Translations under genes and position numbers: made by a program
Assembly (NCBI RefSeq): GCF_027359925.1
Contig: NZ_CP114767.1
Span: 3,410,001-3,474,000 of the forward strand
DNA length: 64,000 bases
From: Hymenobacter canadensis
GTDB taxonomy: Bacteria > Bacteroidota > Bacteroidia > Cytophagales > Hymenobacteraceae
Direction: 5' to 3'
The notes under the pieces: generated by a model
Told to the model about the DNA's origin: nothing
What the model saw: only the letters and a program-made list of their open reading frames with translations
Databases searched by the model: none
Shown: positions 35,614 to 44,397 of the stretch, in pieces
How positions within the stretch are numbered: position 1 is the first letter of the stretch
How the letters are laid out: each line of letters begins with the position of its first letter

Positions 35614-35661
35614 GCAACGCCCCCGCACCGGCTATACGAGGCCGGTACGGGGGCGGGTTGC
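35614..35661. other. Strong hairpin between two minus-strand genes
   Basis: GCAAC, CCCCCG and ACCGGC (35614-35632) pair with GCCGGT, CGGGGG and GTTGC (35641-35661) with two interior mismatches. T-rich sequence follows on the plus strand only, so its use as a terminator for the minus-strand neighbours is doubtful. Confidence 0.55.
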
Positions 35662-35686
35662 TTTAATTTTCGGGAAGAAAACCGGC

Positions 35687-35887
35687 CTATTTGCCGGCGT
35701 CGGGGCGGGAGGCCGCCAGCTCGATAGTGCGCTGCAGCCGGTCGACATCAATGGTGGAGCAGGCCCCGCCGCAGCCTTTGGCGCAGCCGGCCTGGGTTTT
35801 GTCGAAGAAGGCCCGCCAGAATAGCCGGCCCACGTAGAACGCCGCCGCCGCGAAGAGCAGCCCGATGATGAGAGTTTGCATCCACAT
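35687..35887 (-). CDS. Small Cys-rich membrane protein (FeoB-associated type)
   Basis: 66 residues: one N-terminal transmembrane helix (LIIGLLFAAAAFYVGRLFWR) followed by a cysteine cluster AGCAKGCGGAC and a short helix (IDVDRLQRTIELA). This matches the FeoB-associated Cys-rich membrane protein pattern, but no feoA or feoB gene is nearby. The start may be 35887 or the in-frame ATG at 35881. Metal-related function is inference from the cysteines. Confidence 0.62.
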   Translation of the reverse strand: MWMQTLIIGLLFAAAAFYVGRLFWRAFFDKTQAGCAKGCGGACSTIDVDRLQRTIELAASRPDAGK

Positions 35888-36033
35888 AGTACCCGCAAAA
35901 CTACGATGCCGCAGTAAAAGTTTGGTGTGAGCGGAAGGCGGCCTGCCGCAGGCGCCGTCAGCCTGCGGGCGGCAGCGTCCGGCGCGGGTTGGGGGCCTGT
36001 TTTGCCGGGGTCTGGTAAGATTTCCGCTTTTAC

Positions 36034-36063
36034 TTGATGATCTGGCATCTGGCTGTACTTTAG
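36034..36063 (+). promoter_or_regulatory. Putative promoter of the amidohydrolase pair
   Basis: TTG at 36034-36036, a 19-nt gap, and TACTTTAG at 36056-36063. Spacing is close to that of the Bacteroidetes -33/-7 pair. About 80 nt upstream of the first amidohydrolase gene. Confidence 0.45.
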
Positions 36064-36141
36064 CCAAGAGTTGGTCTTCTCCAGCTGAACGCCGGCCGGC
36101 CATTTGGCAATGTTCGTGCGGCCTTTCACCCTATCATCTGC

Positions 36142-39100
36142 ATGCAAACTTCTACTCTTCGATTTACGCTGGCGGGCGGACTGCTGCTGGGCGGTCTGGG
36201 GGCCTACGCCCAGCCCACCACCTACCCGCGCAACGGCGTCTACGACCAGCGGCCGGGCCTCTACGCCTTCACCCACGCCACCATCTTCACCGACTACAAA
36301 ACCCAACTCACCGACGCCACCCTGCTGGTGCGCGACGGCAAGGTGGAAGCCGTGGGGCAGAACCTGAAAATTCCGGCCGGCGCGGTGGTGCAGGATTTGA
36401 AGGGCAAGTACATCTACCCCGGCTTCGTGGATCTGGCGGCCAGCTACGGCCTGCCCGAAGTGAAGCCGCCCGAGCGTACCGCCCGCCGCCCGCCGCCACA
36501 GTTCGAAACCAAAAAAACCGGCGCCTACGACTGGAACCAGGCCATTCATCCGGAAACCCAGGCGGCGCAGGAGTTCAAGGTGAACGACGAGCAGGCCGAT
36601 GTGTACCGCCGCTTAGGCTTCGGGGCGGTGCTGACGCAGCAGCCCGACGGCATTGCGCGCGGCACGGCGGCGCTGGTTTCGCTGGCCACCGCCGGCCACC
36701 GCGAAAACGAGGTACTGCTGCTGGAACGCGCCGCCGCCGGCTATTCCTTCGACAAAGGCAGTAGCACCCAGAACTACCCCGGCTCGTTGATGGGCAGCAT
36801 TGCGCTGCTGCGCCAGACGTTTCTGGACGCCGACTGGAACCAGCGCAACCCCGGCAAAGAGCAGAACCTGTCGCTCAGGGCGTGGCAGGAGCAGCGCAGT
36901 CTGCCGCAAATCTTCGAGGTGAGCGATAAGCTGAACGCGCTACGGGCCGACAAGCTCGGCGACGAGTTCAAGACCCAGTACATCATCAAGAGCCGCGGCG
37001 ACGAATACCAGCGCCTGACCGACATCAAGGCCACCGGCGCCTCGTTCGTGGTCAGCCTCAACTTCCCCGACGCCTACAACGTGGACGATGTGTACGACGC
37101 CTCCCGCATTTCGCTGGAAGAACTGAAGCACTGGGAAATGGCGCCCGCCAACGCCGCGCTGCTGGCCAAAGCCGGCGTGCCCTTCGCGCTGTCGGCCGCC
37201 GACCTCAAGGATAAAAAGAAGTTTCTGCCCAACCTGCGTAAGGCCATTCAGTACGGCCTCACCGAGGAGCAGGCGTTGCGCGCCCTCACGGCCACGCCCG
37301 CCGAGCTGATCAAGGCCCAGGACAAAGTAGGTAGCCTGAAACCCGGCCTGACCGCCAACTTCCTGGTATGCTCCAGCCGCCTGTTTGCCGAGGACAACGT
37401 GCTGCTCGACAACTGGATCCAGGGCGAGCGGTACCAGCTCAGCACCCTGCCCGCCGATTACCGCGGTGTGTACACGCTGCAGGTGGGCAGCCAGCCGGCC
37501 GTGCAGATGCTGGTAGCCGGCAAGCCCGAAGCCCCGGAGCTGAAAGTGGCCGTGGCGCCCAACGACACGGTGCGGGGCGCTATTTCGGTGCAGGGCGAGC
37601 TGGCCACCATCGTGTACAACCCCACGCCTAAAAACAAAGCCACCGCCGTCCGCCTGAGCGGCTACTACACCCCCGAAACCCGCGTGTTTCAGGGCGACGG
37701 CCAGCTGCCCGACGCGGCTCTGGTGAAGTGGACCGCCCGCCGCCAGGAAGCCGCCAGCCGCGCCGCCCGGCGCGACTCGGCGAAGGCGCCGGAGCCGGTG
37801 CAGCTCGGGGCCATTCTGTACCCGTTTGCGGCGTACGGCCGCCCGGCCATTCCGCCGCAGGAAACGGTACTGATTAAAAACGCTACAGTCTGGACCAGTG
37901 AGGCCGCCGGCAAGCTGGAAAACACCGACGTGCTGCTGGTGGGCGGCAAAATCTCGAAAATCGGCAAGAGCCTGACCGCCAAAGACGCCCGCGTGGTGGA
38001 CGGCACCGGCAAGCACCTCACGCCGGGCATCATCGATGAGCACTCCCACATCGGCATTATCGGGGGCGTGAACGAAGGCACCCAGGCCGTCACGGCGGAG
38101 GTGCGCATCGGCGACGTGCTCGACCCCGAGGACGTGGACCTGTACCGCGACTTGGCCGGCGGCGTGACAGCGGCGCAGTTGCTGCACGGCTCGGCCAACC
38201 CGATTGGGGGCCAGTCGCAGCTGATTAAGATGCGCTGGGGCGCGGCCCCCGAAGGCCTGAAAGTGGCCGGCGCCGATGGGTTCATCAAGTTTGCGCTCGG
38301 CGAAAACGTGAAGCAGTCGAATGCTGGCGAGGCCAACGTGCTGCGCTTCCCGCAGTCGCGCATGGGCGTGGAGCAGGTGTTTGTGGATGCGTTTACGCGG
38401 GCCCGGGAGTATGAAAAGGAGTGGGCCGCCTACAACAAGCTCGGCAAAGGCAAGCAGAAGAAAACCGAAGCCCCGCGGCGCGACCTGGAGCTGGACGCGC
38501 TGGTGGAAATCCTCAACAACAAGCGCTTCATCACCTGCCACAGCTACGTGCAGAGCGAAATCAACATGCTGCTGAGCGTGGCCGACCGGATGGGCTTCAA
38601 GGTGAATACGTTCACCCACATTCTGGAAGGCTACAAAGTGGCCGACAAGATGAAAGCCCACGGAGCCGCGGCCAGCACCTTTGCCGACTGGTGGGGCTAC
38701 AAAAATGAGGTGCGCGACGCCATTCCCTACAACGCCGCCATCATGCACGACGCCGGCCTGAACGTGGCCATCAACTCCGACGACGCCGAAATGAGCCGCC
38801 GCCTCAACCAGGAAGCCGCCAAAACGGTGAAGTACGGCGGCTTGTCGGAAGAGGAAGCCCTGAAGCTGGTGACCATCAACCCGGCCCGCATGCTGCACCT
38901 GGACCAGCAGATGGGCAGCATCCGGGAAGGCAAGGACGCCGATGTGGTGCTGTGGAGCGGCCACCCGCTGAGCGTGTACTCCCACGCCGAGCGCACCTTC
39001 GTGGATGGCCGCCAGTTTTTCGACCTGGAGTCGGACAAGGTGCTGCGCCAGGACATGGAGCGGGAGCGGCTGCGCATCGTGCAGAAAATGCTGGCAGCCA

Positions 39101-39195
39101 AGAAAGGCGGCGCGCCCACCCAAACGGCCACCGCCAAGCCCACCGGCCACTTCCACTGCGACACCGACGGCGAGGAAAAAGAGCTGGACCAGTAG
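36142..39195 (+). CDS. Exported amidohydrolase family protein with two modules
   Basis: 1017 residues with a signal peptide (FTLAGGLLLGGLGAYAQ). It holds two amidohydrolase-like modules. The first, about residues 25-430, keeps the domain shape (GKYIYPGFVDLAASYG, LRALTATPAELIKAQDKVGS) but lacks the HxH metal ligands. The second, about 570-1000, has a full set: GIIDEHSHIGIIG, a later His in FITCHSYVQSEINM, His in NTFTHILEGY, and Asp in NVAINSDDAEMSR. It probably hydrolyses a C-N bond outside the cytoplasm; substrate unknown. It is 70 bases upstream of a second amidohydrolase-like gene. Confidence 0.85.
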   Translation: MQTSTLRFTLAGGLLLGGLGAYAQPTTYPRNGVYDQRPGLYAFTHATIFTDYKTQLTDATLLVRDGKVEAVGQNLKIPAGAVVQDLKGKYIYPGFVDLAASYGLPEVKPPERTARRPPPQFETKKTGAYDWNQAIHPETQAAQEFKVNDEQADVYRRLGFGAVLTQQPDGIARGTAALVSLATAGHRENEVLLLERAAAGYSFDKGSSTQNYPGSLMGSIALLRQTFLDADWNQRNPGKEQNLSLRAWQEQRSLPQIFEVSDKLNALRADKLGDEFKTQYIIKSRGDEYQRLTDIKATGASFVVSLNFPDAYNVDDVYDASRISLEELKHWEMAPANAALLAKAGVPFALSAADLKDKKKFLPNLRKAIQYGLTEEQALRALTATPAELIKAQDKVGSLKPGLTANFLVCSSRLFAEDNVLLDNWIQGERYQLSTLPADYRGVYTLQVGSQPAVQMLVAGKPEAPELKVAVAPNDTVRGAISVQGELATIVYNPTPKNKATAVRLSGYYTPETRVFQGDGQLPDAALVKWTARRQEAASRAARRDSAKAPEPVQLGAILYPFAAYGRPAIPPQETVLIKNATVWTSEAAGKLENTDVLLVGGKISKIGKSLTAKDARVVDGTGKHLTPGIIDEHSHIGIIGGVNEGTQAVTAEVRIGDVLDPEDVDLYRDLAGGVTAAQLLHGSANPIGGQSQLIKMRWGAAPEGLKVAGADGFIKFALGENVKQSNAGEANVLRFPQSRMGVEQVFVDAFTRAREYEKEWAAYNKLGKGKQKKTEAPRRDLELDALVEILNNKRFITCHSYVQSEINMLLSVADRMGFKVNTFTHILEGYKVADKMKAHGAAASTFADWWGYKNEVRDAIPYNAAIMHDAGLNVAINSDDAEMSRRLNQEAAKTVKYGGLSEEEALKLVTINPARMLHLDQQMGSIREGKDADVVLWSGHPLSVYSHAERTFVDGRQFFDLESDKVLRQDMERERLRIVQKMLAAKKGGAPTQTATAKPTGHFHCDTDGEEKELDQ

Positions 39196-39265
39196 AACAT
39201 ATAATAAACGGTCACTCCACCGCGCCACTCAGAAGGGCGCCGGACTACCAGAAACCTCAGCAACT

Positions 39266-40567
39266 ATGAAACAACTACTGCTCTGCTTACCCCTGCTGAC
39301 GGCGCTTACCGCCGCCGCGCAGGTACCCATGCCGGCCCCGGCCCAAAGCAAGCCGATTCTGCTGGTGGGCGGCAACCTGCACGTGGGCAACGGCACGGTG
39401 GTGCCCGACGCCGCCGTGGCCTTCGACAAGGGCCGCATCACCTACGCGGGCGCCCAAAGCGGCTTCGCGCAGCGCGCCGGCTACGAGGTGATTGACGTGA
39501 AGGGGCAGGAAGTGTACCCCGGGCTAATTCTGCCCAACACCACGCTGGGCCTCACCGAGGTGGAATCCATCCGGGCGACGGTGGACGAGCAGGAAGTGGG
39601 CATGATGAACCCCAACGTCCGCTCCCTGATTGCCTACAACACCGATTCCGACATCATCCCGACGGTGCGCACCAACGGCGTGCTGCTGGCCCAGATTACG
39701 CCCCGCGGCGGGATGCTGTCGGGCCAGAGCAGCATTGTGCAGCTCGATGCCTGGAACTGGCAGGACGCCGCCGTGCGCCCCGACGACGGCCTGCACCTGA
39801 ACTGGCCGGCCATGGTGCTCAAGCTCAGTTCCGCCGAAGACGAAAAAGCCGTGGAACGGCGCACCAAAGAGCGCCAAACCCAGCTGCGCGACCTGGAAGC
39901 CATGCTCACCGAAGCCGCCGCCTACAAGAGCCTGCCGGCCGGCCACCGCGAAAACCTGCGGCTGTCGGCGCTGAGCGGGATTTTCGACGGCTCCAAAACC
40001 CTGTTTATCCACGCCGACTACGGCAAGGAAATAGTAGAAGCCGTGAGCTTCGCCAAGCGGCTGGGCGCGCAGAAGGTGGCCGTGGTGGGCGCCCGCGACG
40101 CCTGGATGATGCTGGATTTCCTGAAGCAGCACGACATTGCCGTGGTGCTCTCGCGCACCCACGCCCTGCCCCGCCGCCCCGGCGACGACTACGACCTGCC
40201 CTACAAACTGCCGAACATTTTGCAGCAGGCCGGCATCCGCTACTGCCTTGATTATGAAGGCAGTATGGAAACGGCCGGCTCCCGCAACCTGGCCTTCATT
40301 GCGGGCACCTCGGCCGGCTTCGGCCTCACCCCGGAGCAAGCCCTGACGGCCGTAACGCTCAGCCCCGCCCGCATCCTGGGCATCGACAAAGACTACGGCA
40401 GCCTGGAAACCGGCAAAAGCGCCACCCTGGTGGTAAGCAGCGGCGACCTGCTGGACATGCGCACCAACAACATCACCCACGCCTACATCGACGGCCGCGC
40501 GTTCAGCTCCGAGAACAAGCAGCTGTACCTGAACCGCAAGTTCAAGAGCAAGTACAGCATGCCGTAA
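39266..40567 (+). CDS. Exported amidohydrolase-like protein, probably inactive metal site
   Basis: 433 residues from MKQLLLCLPLLTALTAAAQ (signal peptide). It follows the amidohydrolase domain plan (ILLVGGNLHVGNGTVVPDAA, then GQEVYPGLILPNTTLGLTEV, and LTAVTLSPARILGIDKDYGS) but where HxH should be the sequence is LPNTT. It resembles the metal-free first module of the preceding gene. Co-transcribed with it by position, so a partner or scaffold role is likely; this is inference. Confidence 0.78.
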   Translation: MKQLLLCLPLLTALTAAAQVPMPAPAQSKPILLVGGNLHVGNGTVVPDAAVAFDKGRITYAGAQSGFAQRAGYEVIDVKGQEVYPGLILPNTTLGLTEVESIRATVDEQEVGMMNPNVRSLIAYNTDSDIIPTVRTNGVLLAQITPRGGMLSGQSSIVQLDAWNWQDAAVRPDDGLHLNWPAMVLKLSSAEDEKAVERRTKERQTQLRDLEAMLTEAAAYKSLPAGHRENLRLSALSGIFDGSKTLFIHADYGKEIVEAVSFAKRLGAQKVAVVGARDAWMMLDFLKQHDIAVVLSRTHALPRRPGDDYDLPYKLPNILQQAGIRYCLDYEGSMETAGSRNLAFIAGTSAGFGLTPEQALTAVTLSPARILGIDKDYGSLETGKSATLVVSSGDLLDMRTNNITHAYIDGRAFSSENKQLYLNRKFKSKYSMP

Positions 40568-40592
40568 GCCGGAATCCAGGGCCGTAAAAGCA

Positions 40593-40640
40593 CCTACAAA
40601 AAGGGTCCGACTCCACGTGGAGTCGGACCCTTTTTGTAGG
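40593..40640. terminator. Perfect 48-nt palindromic bidirectional terminator
   Basis: The whole 48 nt is self-complementary with CACGTG in the centre and A5/T5 runs towards the ends. Convergent genes lie on both sides. Confidence 0.92.
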
Positions 40641-40654
40641 TACCCTGTTAGTCT

Positions 40655-41449
40655 TTACTTCCAGAACTCCCGGATGGTGTCCTGCATTTCCTGGTGCACG
40701 TGGCCGTTGGAGGCCAGCACCTGCCGCCCAAACAGCGGGTCGCCGTCCTGCAGAAATTCGGTGGTGCGGCCGCCGGCCTCGGTCACGAGCAGCAAGCCGG
40801 CCGATACGTCGTAGGAGTTGAGGTTGAACTCGAAGAAGCCCTCGAAACGGCCGGCCGCCACGTAGGCCAAATCCACAGCCGCCGAGCCCAGCCGCCGCAC
40901 CCCGTGCGACTTGCGCATGAACGCGCCCAGCACCTGCAGGTAGTCGCTCATGAGGCCGAAATCGGTGTAGGGGAAGCCGGTGGCGATGAGCGAGCTGTTG
41001 AGGTCGGGCACGTCACTGACGTGAATAGGCAGCTCGTTGCAGAAGGCGCCGGCCCCCTTGGCGGCCCGGAAACACTCGTCGCGCACCACCTCGTACACCA
41101 CGCCCGCCACCAGCTCCTGCCCCCGGATCAGGCCCACGCTCACGGAGTACACGGGCAGGCCGTGCACGAAGTTGGTGGTACCGTCGAGCGGGTCGATAAT
41201 CCAGTTGAACTCCTCGGCGCGGTCGGCGCCCTCGGTGCCTTCTTCGGTGATGAAGCCGGCCTCGGGCAGCACCTCACGCAGGCCCGCTACCAGCAGCTTC
41301 TCGGTTTCCTTGTCCACGTACGACACCAAGTCGTGGACGCCTTTGCTCTCGATCTGGCCGCGGTGAAACGTAGCCGCCTCCTGGCGGATGAACTGCCCGG
41401 CGTGCCGCGTTACGGCCGCCAGCTGAAAGCTGATTTCGTTGTAATCCAT
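40655..41449 (-). CDS. suhB: Inositol monophosphatase family protein
   Basis: 264 residues. Metal-binding motifs of the IMPase superfamily are visible: FITEEGTEG, WIIDPLDGTTNFVHGLPV and the C-terminal SYDVSAGLLLVTEAGG (Asp). It would hydrolyse inositol-1-phosphate or a similar sugar phosphate. The start MDYNEISFQLAAV at 41449 is chosen; the further upstream ATG at 41482 lies in a family A repeat. Confidence 0.92.
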   Translation of the reverse strand: MDYNEISFQLAAVTRHAGQFIRQEAATFHRGQIESKGVHDLVSYVDKETEKLLVAGLREVLPEAGFITEEGTEGADRAEEFNWIIDPLDGTTNFVHGLPVYSVSVGLIRGQELVAGVVYEVVRDECFRAAKGAGAFCNELPIHVSDVPDLNSSLIATGFPYTDFGLMSDYLQVLGAFMRKSHGVRRLGSAAVDLAYVAAGRFEGFFEFNLNSYDVSAGLLLVTEAGGRTTEFLQDGDPLFGRQVLASNGHVHQEMQDTIREFWK

Positions 41450-41476
41450 GTGGTTGATAAAGTCAAGAAAAGTATC

Positions 41477-41573
41477 TGTCATCCTGAGCTTGCGAAGGAT
41501 CTTATCAGGCGTAAACGAGTCGTTTAGCAGTGAAGCAGACGTGATAAGGTCCTTCGCTCCGCTCAGGATGACA
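41477..41573. repeat. Dispersed palindromic element, family A, copy 3
   Basis: Ends TGTCATCCTGAGCTTGCG and GCTCAGGATGACA; arms contain GAAGGATCTTATCA and GTGATAAGGTCCTTCG. Situated between suhB and lnt, both on the minus strand. Confidence 0.88.
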
Positions 41574-41580
41574 GACGGTA

Positions 41581-43245
41581 TTAGATTGCCGGTTGTTGCC
41601 GGCGCCGCACACCCTGCACCACTGTGAAGCCCAGCAGCAGCGCCGCCAGCGCCTGGCAGGCAGGCCCGATCAGCTCACCGTGACGGACATAGAACGTCTG
41701 CTCGGTGTTGAGGTGCACGGTGTAGCGGCGGGCGTCCTGCGTCCACCAGGCGGTGCGCACCAGGAACTCGCCTTTCTGGTTGATGAAGGCCGAAATGCCC
41801 GTATTAGCTGAACGGGCCACGTCGCGGCGGGTTTCGATGGCGCGCAATGTGGCGTACTGCACGTGCTGGCGGTGGCCGGGCGAGTCAGACCACCAGCCGT
41901 CGTTGGTGATGATGCCGATGAGGGTGGCGCCGTTCTTCACGTATTCGGCCATGAAGTCGCCGTACACCGATTCGTAGCAGATGCTGGGCGCCATACGCAG
42001 GCCGGGCGTGGCGGTCTGGAACACGGTGCGTTCCTCCTGGCTGCCGTAGGAGCCCACGAAGCCGCCCAGGTCGATGTTGTTGATGAGCGAGGCCAGCGCC
42101 ACCGGCACCTTTTCCACGCCCGGCACCAGCCGCGACTTGTGGTAGAACGTCACCGGCCCGGTAGCGCCCGGGAAGTGCACGGCCGTGTTCGACACGTCGT
42201 AGTAGCCCAGGTCGTCGCGGAAGCGGGCAGTGGGCGTGGCGGTTTCCTTGGACGGGTACATCCGGATGCTGGTGATGCCCGTAATCAGCTCCAGGCCAGG
42301 GTGCTGCGCCAGGAAGCTGCGTACCCGCTGAACCTTGGGGTTGGCATCAAACGACTGCTCGAAATACGATTCTTCCAGGGCCGTTTCAGGCCAGAGTACG
42401 AGTTTGGTCTGGGGCGTGAGCTGCTGCTCGGTGAGGCGGATCAGGCGGCTGAGCTGCTCGTCGTAGGGAATGAAGTTGGGCGTGCTGCTGAACTTCTCCA
42501 GGTACGGATCCACGTTGGGCTGTATCACCACAACCTCGGCGGCCGCGCCCTTTTCCTGGTATTGACTGCCAATAATCAGTGACACGGCGATGGGCAGCAC
42601 CGCCGCCACCACCGGCGCCAGCCACCGCCGGACCAAGCTGGTGGGCGCTGGCTGCCGATATAGCGCCAAGAACGCCAGGATGTTCACAGCCCACATCCAG
42701 ACGGAGCCGCCCAGGAAGCCCGTGTACTCATACCACTGCACCAGATAGTTGGCCTGCGCGAAGCCGTTGCCGAGCGTCAGCCAGGGCCAGGTAAGGTCCC
42801 AATGCAGATGTAGCTGTTCGAAGCCAATCCAGTAGACGGGCAGCGACAAATAGCCCAGCACCGGGCCAGCCAGCCGCTTGGTGTGGTAGAACGCCATAAC
42901 GGGCGCGCTCATCATCAAAGCATTGCAGATTACGGCCGTGATACCGCCGCCTAACGTGCTGTAGCTCACCCAGTACGTGGTGAAGGCGTTCCAAAGCAAC
43001 AAACTGAGGTAAGTGTAGCGAAACACCTTCCAGCCGCTGGCCCCGCGCTGCACCAGCAGTTGCTCCAGGCGCAGAAACGGCACCCAGGCCACCAGCAGCA
43101 CCAGCGCCAGTGGGGCCGGGTGCACCGGCCAGCCCAGCCACAGCAGCACCGCACTGAGCAGCGCCAGCAGGCTGGGTAGCCAGTAGGCCAGGCGGCCGGC
43201 CGTTGGGGCGGGGGCGAGAGTGGGGTTATTCGTCACGGTCGTCAT
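41581..43245 (-). CDS. lnt: Apolipoprotein N-acyltransferase
   Basis: 554 residues: several N-terminal membrane helices and a periplasmic nitrilase-like domain. The catalytic triad is seen as Glu287 (WPETALEESYF), Lys370 (YHKSRLVPGVEKVP) and Cys423 (MAPSICYESVYG). It N-acylates the lipid-modified cysteine of lipoproteins, many of which are encoded in this window. The start overlaps the end of rsmI by 20 bases, implying coupled expression. Confidence 0.93.
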   Translation of the reverse strand: MTTVTNNPTLAPAPTAGRLAYWLPSLLALLSAVLLWLGWPVHPAPLALVLLVAWVPFLRLEQLLVQRGASGWKVFRYTYLSLLLWNAFTTYWVSYSTLGGGITAVICNALMMSAPVMAFYHTKRLAGPVLGYLSLPVYWIGFEQLHLHWDLTWPWLTLGNGFAQANYLVQWYEYTGFLGGSVWMWAVNILAFLALYRQPAPTSLVRRWLAPVVAAVLPIAVSLIIGSQYQEKGAAAEVVVIQPNVDPYLEKFSSTPNFIPYDEQLSRLIRLTEQQLTPQTKLVLWPETALEESYFEQSFDANPKVQRVRSFLAQHPGLELITGITSIRMYPSKETATPTARFRDDLGYYDVSNTAVHFPGATGPVTFYHKSRLVPGVEKVPVALASLINNIDLGGFVGSYGSQEERTVFQTATPGLRMAPSICYESVYGDFMAEYVKNGATLIGIITNDGWWSDSPGHRQHVQYATLRAIETRRDVARSANTGISAFINQKGEFLVRTAWWTQDARRYTVHLNTEQTFYVRHGELIGPACQALAALLLGFTVVQGVRRRQQPAI

Positions 43246-43966
43246 TTTTGTAGCGGTCCTCCTTGATGCGTTCTTCCTTCTCGCGGCCCTGCACCACCAG
43301 CACGATTTCGCCTTTGATGGCGGCGCGGGCCGCGAAGTTGGCGGCCAGTTCGGCGAGTGGGGCCGTCACGGTTTCCTCGAACAGCTTGGTCAGCTCGCGG
43401 CTCACGGAAGCGGGCCGCTCGGAACCCAGCACGCCGGCCAGCTGCTCCAGCGTCTTCACAATCCGGTGCGGCGACTCGTAAAAAATCATGGTGCGGTGCT
43501 CGTGCACGAGTTCCTGCAGGCGGGTCTGGCGGCCCTTCTTCACGGGAAGAAACCCCTCGAACGTGAACCGCTCGGCCCCGAAGCCCGACTTGAGCAGCGC
43601 CGGCACGAAGGCCGTGGCGCCGGGCAGGCACTCCACCCGCAGGCCCCGGGCCAGGCACTCGCGCACCAACAAGAAGCCGGGGTCGGAGATGCCGGGCGTG
43701 CCGGCGTCGGAAACCAGGGCCATGGTTTCGCCGCGCTCCAGGCGCTCCAGCAGCCGCTGCACCTGCTGGTGCTCGTTGTGGAGGTGGTAGCTGAGCATGG
43801 GCTTTTTCAGACCCAGGTGCTGCAGCAGGCGGCCGCTGGTGCGGGTGTCTTCGGCCAATACCGTGTCCACTTCACCCAGGATCCGGATGGCCCGCAGGGT
43901 GATATCCTCCAGGTTGCCGATGGGCGTGGGCACGAGGTAAAGCAGGGTTTTGGGAGCGTCAGCCAT
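43226..43966 (-). CDS. rsmI: 16S rRNA (cytidine(1402)-2'-O)-methyltransferase
   Basis: 246 residues of the tetrapyrrole methylase fold. RsmI text is clear: LYLVPTPIGNLEDITLRAIR, LAEDTRTSGRLLQHLGL, LVSDAGTPGISDPGFLLV and YESPHRIVKTLEQL. It methylates the ribose of C1402 in 16S rRNA using SAM. The start MADAPKTLLYLV is preferred; 39 upstream codons in frame cross an inverted repeat. It precedes lnt in the same operon. Confidence 0.94.
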   Translation of the reverse strand: MADAPKTLLYLVPTPIGNLEDITLRAIRILGEVDTVLAEDTRTSGRLLQHLGLKKPMLSYHLHNEHQQVQRLLERLERGETMALVSDAGTPGISDPGFLLVRECLARGLRVECLPGATAFVPALLKSGFGAERFTFEGFLPVKKGRQTRLQELVHEHRTMIFYESPHRIVKTLEQLAGVLGSERPASVSRELTKLFEETVTAPLAELAANFAARAAIKGEIVLVVQGREKEERIKEDRYKNDDRDE

Positions 43967-43994
43967 AGCCGCAAAGGTAGTGCACCGCCTGCAT

Positions 43995-44083
43995 GTGGCG
44001 CGGACTTCAGTCCGCAGCCCGCCCGAATGCGCGCCGCCCGCGTGTGGCGCGGAAGTCGGGCTGCGGACTAAAGTCCGCGCCAC
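43995..44083. repeat. Inverted repeat, 27-bp arms
   Basis: 43995-44021 pairs with 44057-44083 with one mismatch; each arm contains the smaller palindrome GCGGACTTCAGTCCGC or its variant. Between phhB and rsmI. Confidence 0.82.
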
Positions 44084-44089
44084 AAGCTA

Positions 44090-44338
44090 CTAGCTTCCGC
44101 CGTACTCCGCGGCCAGCTGGTCGATGGCGGCGGCCAGGGCGTGGTCCTTGGCGGTGACGGTGTTGCCGGCGTCGTGGGTGTGCAGGCGGAAGCTGACCAC
44201 GTTGTACTCGTTGCTCCACCACGGATGGTGCTGCTGGTGCTCGGCTTCCTCAGCCACGTCGGTCATGAAGCTGAAGGCTACTTTGAAGTCGGGGAAGCGG
44301 AAGGTGCGGGTCAGGGTGTTATCGGTTTCGGTCCACAT
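44090..44338 (-). CDS. phhB: 4a-hydroxytetrahydrobiopterin dehydratase
   Basis: 82 residues, a single pterin-4a-carbinolamine dehydratase domain. The signature HQQHHPWWSNEYNVVSFRLH contains the active-site histidines, and TVTAKDHALAAAID closes the domain. It regenerates the pterin cofactor of aromatic amino acid hydroxylases; no such hydroxylase gene is in the window. The start MWTETDNTLTRTFRF is preferred to an ATG 63 bases upstream. Confidence 0.9.
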   Translation of the reverse strand: MWTETDNTLTRTFRFPDFKVAFSFMTDVAEEAEHQQHHPWWSNEYNVVSFRLHTHDAGNTVTAKDHALAAAIDQLAAEYGGS

Positions 44339-44397
44339 GGGGGCAAATGGGGGCAAATGGGTAAAAAGGAGGCTTATGTCTATCTTCTTGATGTAAG

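Noticed and set aside
36940..39228. A 762-codon open frame antisense to the two-module amidohydrolase gene
   Set aside because: It mirrors the codon pattern of the real gene in GC-rich DNA, is full of His, Gly, Val and Arg, and has no family motif. The sense frame has clear domains.
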